From assembly GCF_002982075.1 (NCBI RefSeq), contig NZ_PUEJ01000010.1, positions 186,001-250,000 of the forward strand: 64,000 nt of DNA, written 5' to 3'. The notes beneath the pieces were generated by a model that was not told the DNA's origin, did not search any database, and saw only the letters and a program-made list of their open reading frames with translations. This document shows, one piece after another, positions 60,494 to 64,000 of the stretch (position 1 is the first letter of the stretch; the number at the start of each line of letters is the position of its first letter). Source of the DNA: Labrys okinawensis (GTDB lineage Bacteria > Pseudomonadota > Alphaproteobacteria > Rhizobiales > Labraceae). The position numbers and the translations under genes were made by a program.

Positions 60494-61504
60494 TCAGGCG
60501 CCGGCAACCAGATTGCGGGCCAGTTCCACCCAGCCGTCGCGATCGATACGGCCGTTGAGCTTGAGCTCGGCATCGACCTTGGCAACGTCTTCCGGGGTCA
60601 TGGCAGCAACCTGCCAATAATGCCAGATGCCACCCTCGTTGAGCTTCTTCTCGAGCTGCGGGCCGACGCCGGTCAGCTTGGTCAGGTCGTCGGGAGCGCC
60701 GCGCGGAGCAGCCAGGAGCTCGAAGAACTCGCCCGAAGCAGCCTCTTCCGAAGCCGGCAGTTCTTCGACCAGCGGAGCCTCCTCGGCACCGATGTCGATA
60801 CCCAGCTCGCCATGTGCGCGGGAGATACCGTCAAGAGCGGCGCGGGCAACCAGATCGCAATAGAGCGACAGGGCGCGGCCGGCATCGTCATTGGCCGGAA
60901 TCGGGAAGGTGATGCCATCCGGATCGGAATTCGAATCGAGAACGGCGGCCACCGGGATGTTGAGCCGGCGGGCTTCCTTGATCGCGATGTCTTCCTTGTT
61001 GGTATCGATGATGAAGATCAGGTCGGGGGTGCCGCCCATATCCTTGATACCGCCGAGGGCGCGCTCGAGCTTGTCGCGCTCGCGGGTAAGGTCGAGACGC
61101 TCCTTCTTGGTGTAGCCCTGCTGGGCGCCACCGGAAAGCAGCTCGTCGAGCTTGCGCAGGCGCTGGATCGAGTTGGAGATGGTCTTCCAGTTGGTCAGCG
61201 TGCCGCCGAGCCAACGCGAATTGACATAGTACTGGGCCGAACGGCGGGCCGCATCGGCAACCGCGTCCTGGGCCTGGCGCTTGGTGCCGACGAACAGCAC
61301 GCGGCCGCCACGGGCAACCGTGTCCGACACCGCCTGCAGGGCGCGATGGAGAGCGGGAACCGTCTGGGCGAGGTCGATGATGTGGATGCCGTTACGCACG
61401 CCGAAGAGATAAGGCCCCATCTTGGGGTTCCAGCGGTGCGACTGATGGCCGAAATGGGCTCCAGCCTCGAGCAGCTGGCGCATGGAAAAATCTGGCAGTG
61501 CCAT
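60494..61504 (-). CDS. rpsB: Small ribosomal subunit protein uS2 with C-terminal extension
   Basis: 336 residues from ATG 61504, about 95 longer than E. coli S2. The S2 body (1-235) has [40 protein letters not shown] and [13 protein letters not shown]. Residues 240-265 are acidic linker; 272-295 read [20 protein letters not shown], a helix-hairpin-helix-like motif, followed by [20 protein letters not shown] and GWVELARNL. Extended S2 proteins are known in alphaproteobacteria; the function of the tail is not established here. Confidence 0.95.
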   Translation of the reverse strand: MALPDFSMRQLLEAGAHFGHQSHRWNPKMGPYLFGVRNGIHIIDLAQTVPALHRALQAVSDTVARGGRVLFVGTKRQAQDAVADAARRSAQYYVNSRWLGGTLTNWKTISNSIQRLRKLDELLSGGAQQGYTKKERLDLTRERDKLERALGGIKDMGGTPDLIFIIDTNKEDIAIKEARRLNIPVAAVLDSNSDPDGITFPIPANDDAGRALSLYCDLVARAALDGISRAHGELGIDIGAEEAPLVEELPASEEAASGEFFELLAAPRGAPDDLTKLTGVGPQLEKKLNEGGIWHYWQVAAMTPEDVAKVDAELKLNGRIDRDGWVELARNLVAGA

Positions 61505-61690
61505 AGAGTTGTAACTCCGGTTTGATAAGGCCTCCGCGGACATCTACCGTGCCTGCCTTGCCGCGCCATTGCGGACAAAACAAAACACGGCACCGGAGCG
61601 GCAGGGCCGCTTCGTCCGCGTGTGGAATGGCGCGCTCTATAAGGGGGCGCGGGCGATTAGGCAAGCCCCGAGGCGGGAAGAATTCGAAAT

Positions 61691-61772
61691 GGAGGATCGG
61701 TCTCCGGCTCGGCTCCCTTCTTCCGCGGTGAGCGTGACGCTTCCAGGAGGTCGATCCGGAGACCGGCCCTCC
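61691..61772 (-). terminator. Long palindrome after dnaE
   Basis: GGAGG-AT-CGGTCTCCGG (61691-61707) pairs with CCGGAGACCG-GC-CCTCC (61756-61772), a 17-position stem with two mismatches, around an inner 48-base loop that can fold further. It starts 7 bases after the dnaE stop on the minus strand and probably ends its transcript. The rpsB promoter must lie in the rest of the gap (61505-61690). Confidence 0.65.
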
Positions 61773-61779
61773 ACGCGGC

Positions 61780-64000
61780 CTACATCTGCGTAACGGTCGC
61801 CACGCCCGGAATCGCCTTGATCGCGCCGGCAATCTGTGGCGTCACCAGGAACTTGCCGGGCAGTTTCAACTCGACCTCACGCATGCCGCCTTCAAGCTGC
61901 AGAATCAGGAAGACCTCTCCCTCTCCGCGCTGGCCCAGCCGCTTGGCGACGGATTCGAGCGCCTGCTCGCCTTGCAGGAAGACCTTGATGCCGCGTTGGG
62001 TCTTGGCGGTGGCGTTATCGAGTTTTTCCGCCGTCACGATACGGATGCGGACATCGTCGCCTTCATGAGCCGCCTGCACGCCGAGCAGCACGGCCGTGCC
62101 CGGCTCGAGCAGGTCACGATATTGCGCCAGGCCTTCCGAGAACAGCACGGCCTCGAACTGCCCCGAGGCATCGGAAAGCATGATCACGCCCATCTTGGAA
62201 CCGGTTCGGGTCTTGCGCTCGGAGCGTGACAGCACCGTCGCCGCCAGGCGCCCCGCCGTGGCTCCCTGCTTCACCTTCTGGGTGAACTGCGCCCAGGAAG
62301 GCACCTGCAGGCGCTCTAGGGCGGTGGCATAGGCATCCAGAGGATGGCCCGAAAGGAAAAAACCGATCGCGTCGAATTCGCGCTGCAGACGGTCGGCGGG
62401 TTCCCAGGGCTCGACGACCGTCCCCTTGAGCGGTTCCGGGGTCGACGCGGAACCGAACATATCGGCCTGTCCGTCGCTCTTTTCGGCGTGGGAGCGCTGC
62501 GCCTGCGCCATGATGGCATCGATGGAGGCGGTGACGCGTGCCCGGTCACGGTCGAATTCGTCGAAGGCCCCAGCCGCCGCCAGGTTTTCGAGAATGCGCT
62601 TGTTGATGGCCTTGGGATCGATGCGCCGGGCGAAATCGCCGAGATCGAAGAAGGGCTGGTCTCCGCGGATCTCGATCAGGCGCTCCATCGCCGCCAGACC
62701 GACGCCCTTGACCGCGCCGAGCGCATAGCGGATCGCGCCGTCATGGACCTCGAAGTCCGGTCCCGAACGGTTGATGGAGGGAGGCTCGACCTTGATGCCG
62801 AGCCGCCGCGCCTCCAGACGGAATTCGGCGAGCTTGTCGGTGTTCGACATATCCAGCGACATCGAGGCCGCCATGAACTCGACCGGATAATTGGCCTTGA
62901 GATAGGCGGTCTGGTAGGAAACCAGCGCGTAGGCGGCCGCATGGCTCTTGTTGAAGCCGTAATCGGCGAATTTGGCTAGGTAATCGAAAATCTCGTCGGC
63001 CTTGGCCTTCTGAATGCCCCGCTCGACGGCTCCCTCCACGAAACGCACGCGTTGGGCGTCCATCTCCGCCTTGATCTTCTTGCCCATGGCGCGGCGCAGC
63101 ATATCGGCCTCGCCCAGCGTATAGCCGGAGAGGATCTGTGCGATCTGCATCACCTGTTCCTGGTAGATGATGACGCCATAGGTCTCTTCCAGGGCCGGCT
63201 TGAGCTGGTCGAGCATGTAGTCCGGCTCTTCCAGCCCCTTCTTGCGCGCGTTGTAGACGGGGATGTTGGCCATCGGGCCCGGGCGGTAAAGCGCCACCAG
63301 CGCGATGATGTCCTCGAAACGGTCGGCGTTCATGTCGAGCAACGCCTTGCGCATGCCCGCACTTTCCACCTGGAACACACCAACCGTCTCGCCACGGCCG
63401 AGCATCTCATAGCTCTTCTTGTCGTCGAGCGGCAGGGCGGCAAGATCGAGCGTGATGCCGCGCTGCTTGAGGAACATCAAAGCGCGCTCAAGCACGGTGA
63501 GTGTCTTGAGACCGAGGAAGTCGAACTTCACCAGCCCCGCCTGCTCTACCCATTTCATGTTGAACTGGGTCGCCGGCATCGGCATCGAGGTCTTGGGATC
63601 GTGATAGAGCGGCACCAGCTCCACCAGCGGACGATCCCCGATCACCACGCCGGCGGCGTGGGTCGAGGCGTGGCGATAGAGCCCTTCCAGCTTCTGGGCA
63701 ATGCTGAGCAAACGCTCGACGGTCGGATCGTCCTTGGCCGATTCGCGCAGCTTCGGTTCATCCTCGATCGCCTTGGCCAGAGTGACCGGATTGGCCGGGT
63801 TCTGCGGCACCAGCTTGCACAGCTTGTCGACCTGGCCATATCCCATCTCCAGCGTGCGCCCGACGTCGCGTAGCACGCCGCGCGCCTGCAAGGAGCCGAA
63901 GGTGATGATCTGGGCGACGCGATCCTCGCCGTATTTCTCCTGCACATAGCGGATGACCTCGTCGCGCCGCTCCTGGCAGAAATCGATGTCGAAGTCCGGC
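61780..64000 (-). CDS. dnaE: DNA polymerase III alpha subunit, 5' part outside the window
   Basis: Replicative polymerase catalytic subunit; the C-terminal 740 or so codons are present, the PHP and palm N-terminal part are cut off by the window edge. The first codons seen read PDFDIDFCQERRDEVIRYVQ, which contains two of the three catalytic aspartates; the third is in VKFDFLGLKTLTVLERAL. Then the finger domain (DIIALVALYRPGPM, YGVIIYQEQVMQIAQILSGY), the helix-hairpin-helix region, an OB domain near the end (MGVIMLSDASGQFEAVLFSE) and a short C-terminal domain. Frame is uninterrupted to the window edge. It belongs to DnaE1 rather than DnaE2 by its synteny with rpsB and its VYNARKKG segment; this is an inference. 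Confidence 0.95.
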   Translation of the reverse strand, partial: PDFDIDFCQERRDEVIRYVQEKYGEDRVAQIITFGSLQARGVLRDVGRTLEMGYGQVDKLCKLVPQNPANPVTLAKAIEDEPKLRESAKDDPTVERLLSIAQKLEGLYRHASTHAAGVVIGDRPLVELVPLYHDPKTSMPMPATQFNMKWVEQAGLVKFDFLGLKTLTVLERALMFLKQRGITLDLAALPLDDKKSYEMLGRGETVGVFQVESAGMRKALLDMNADRFEDIIALVALYRPGPMANIPVYNARKKGLEEPDYMLDQLKPALEETYGVIIYQEQVMQIAQILSGYTLGEADMLRRAMGKKIKAEMDAQRVRFVEGAVERGIQKAKADEIFDYLAKFADYGFNKSHAAAYALVSYQTAYLKANYPVEFMAASMSLDMSNTDKLAEFRLEARRLGIKVEPPSINRSGPDFEVHDGAIRYALGAVKGVGLAAMERLIEIRGDQPFFDLGDFARRIDPKAINKRILENLAAAGAFDEFDRDRARVTASIDAIMAQAQRSHAEKSDGQADMFGSASTPEPLKGTVVEPWEPADRLQREFDAIGFFLSGHPLDAYATALERLQVPSWAQFTQKVKQGATAGRLAATVLSRSERKTRTGSKMGVIMLSDASGQFEAVLFSEGLAQYRDLLEPGTAVLLGVQAAHEGDDVRIRIVTAEKLDNATAKTQRGIKVFLQGEQALESVAKRLGQRGEGEVFLILQLEGGMREVELKLPGKFLVTPQIAGAIKAIPGVATVTQM

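Overview
The window is GC-rich chromosomal DNA from an alphaproteobacterium, most likely order Hyphomicrobiales (Rhizobiales); the genus is not resolved. The evidence is gene order plus regulatory style. Minus-strand dnaE-rpsB-tsf-pyrH-frr-uppS-cdsA-rseP-bamA-lpxD-fabZ-lpxA-lpxI-lpxB facing gltA, then gltX, comEC, and lexA-moeA-moaC-trpC-trpD-trpG is a familiar core arrangement in that order. It has LpxI rather than LpxH, a GAAC-N7-GAAC LexA box in front of lexA, a SAM-II riboswitch in front of metZ, the long alphaproteobacterial dCTP deaminase, and an S2 protein with a C-terminal extension.

Positions 1-31200 are accessory and metabolic. They hold five transport loci: a carbohydrate-type ABC system with a GntR regulator and a MetC-like PLP enzyme (1-4878, minus); a polar amino acid ABC system with a Tat-exported binding protein (8275-11371, plus); a BMP-type nucleoside/purine ABC system between an allantoate-type amidohydrolase and xdhC (12720-20008, minus); an MFS exporter divergent from an ArsR-type regulator (22779-24979); and a FadR-type GntR regulator with a PotA/AfuA-type ABC system (25103-29962, plus). 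Between these lie rimO, a class C beta-lactamase, a DMT exporter, metZ with its SAM-II riboswitch, dcd, a GNAT gene and tpiA.

Positions 31566-44316 hold ppiD-trpE, a small membrane protein and a ChaA-type antiporter that separates trpE from a tightly coupled trpGDC-moaC-moeA chain, then SOS-regulated lexA and convergent comEC. Positions 44468-64000 are core: gltX, gltA, lipid A synthesis, outer-membrane assembly, isoprenoid and phospholipid steps, and translation/replication genes ending in a dnaE cut by the window edge.

I found no CRISPR array, prophage, insertion sequence, toxin-antitoxin pair, rRNA or tRNA, and nothing that is clearly a new defence or biosynthetic system. The most interesting signals are the GntR/MetC-like/sugar-ABC operon with paired operators, the SAM-II riboswitch, several families of long intergenic palindromes, well-formed hairpins between the rpsB-tsf-pyrH genes, the antiporter inside the trp gene order, and the absence of dxr from between cdsA and rseP.
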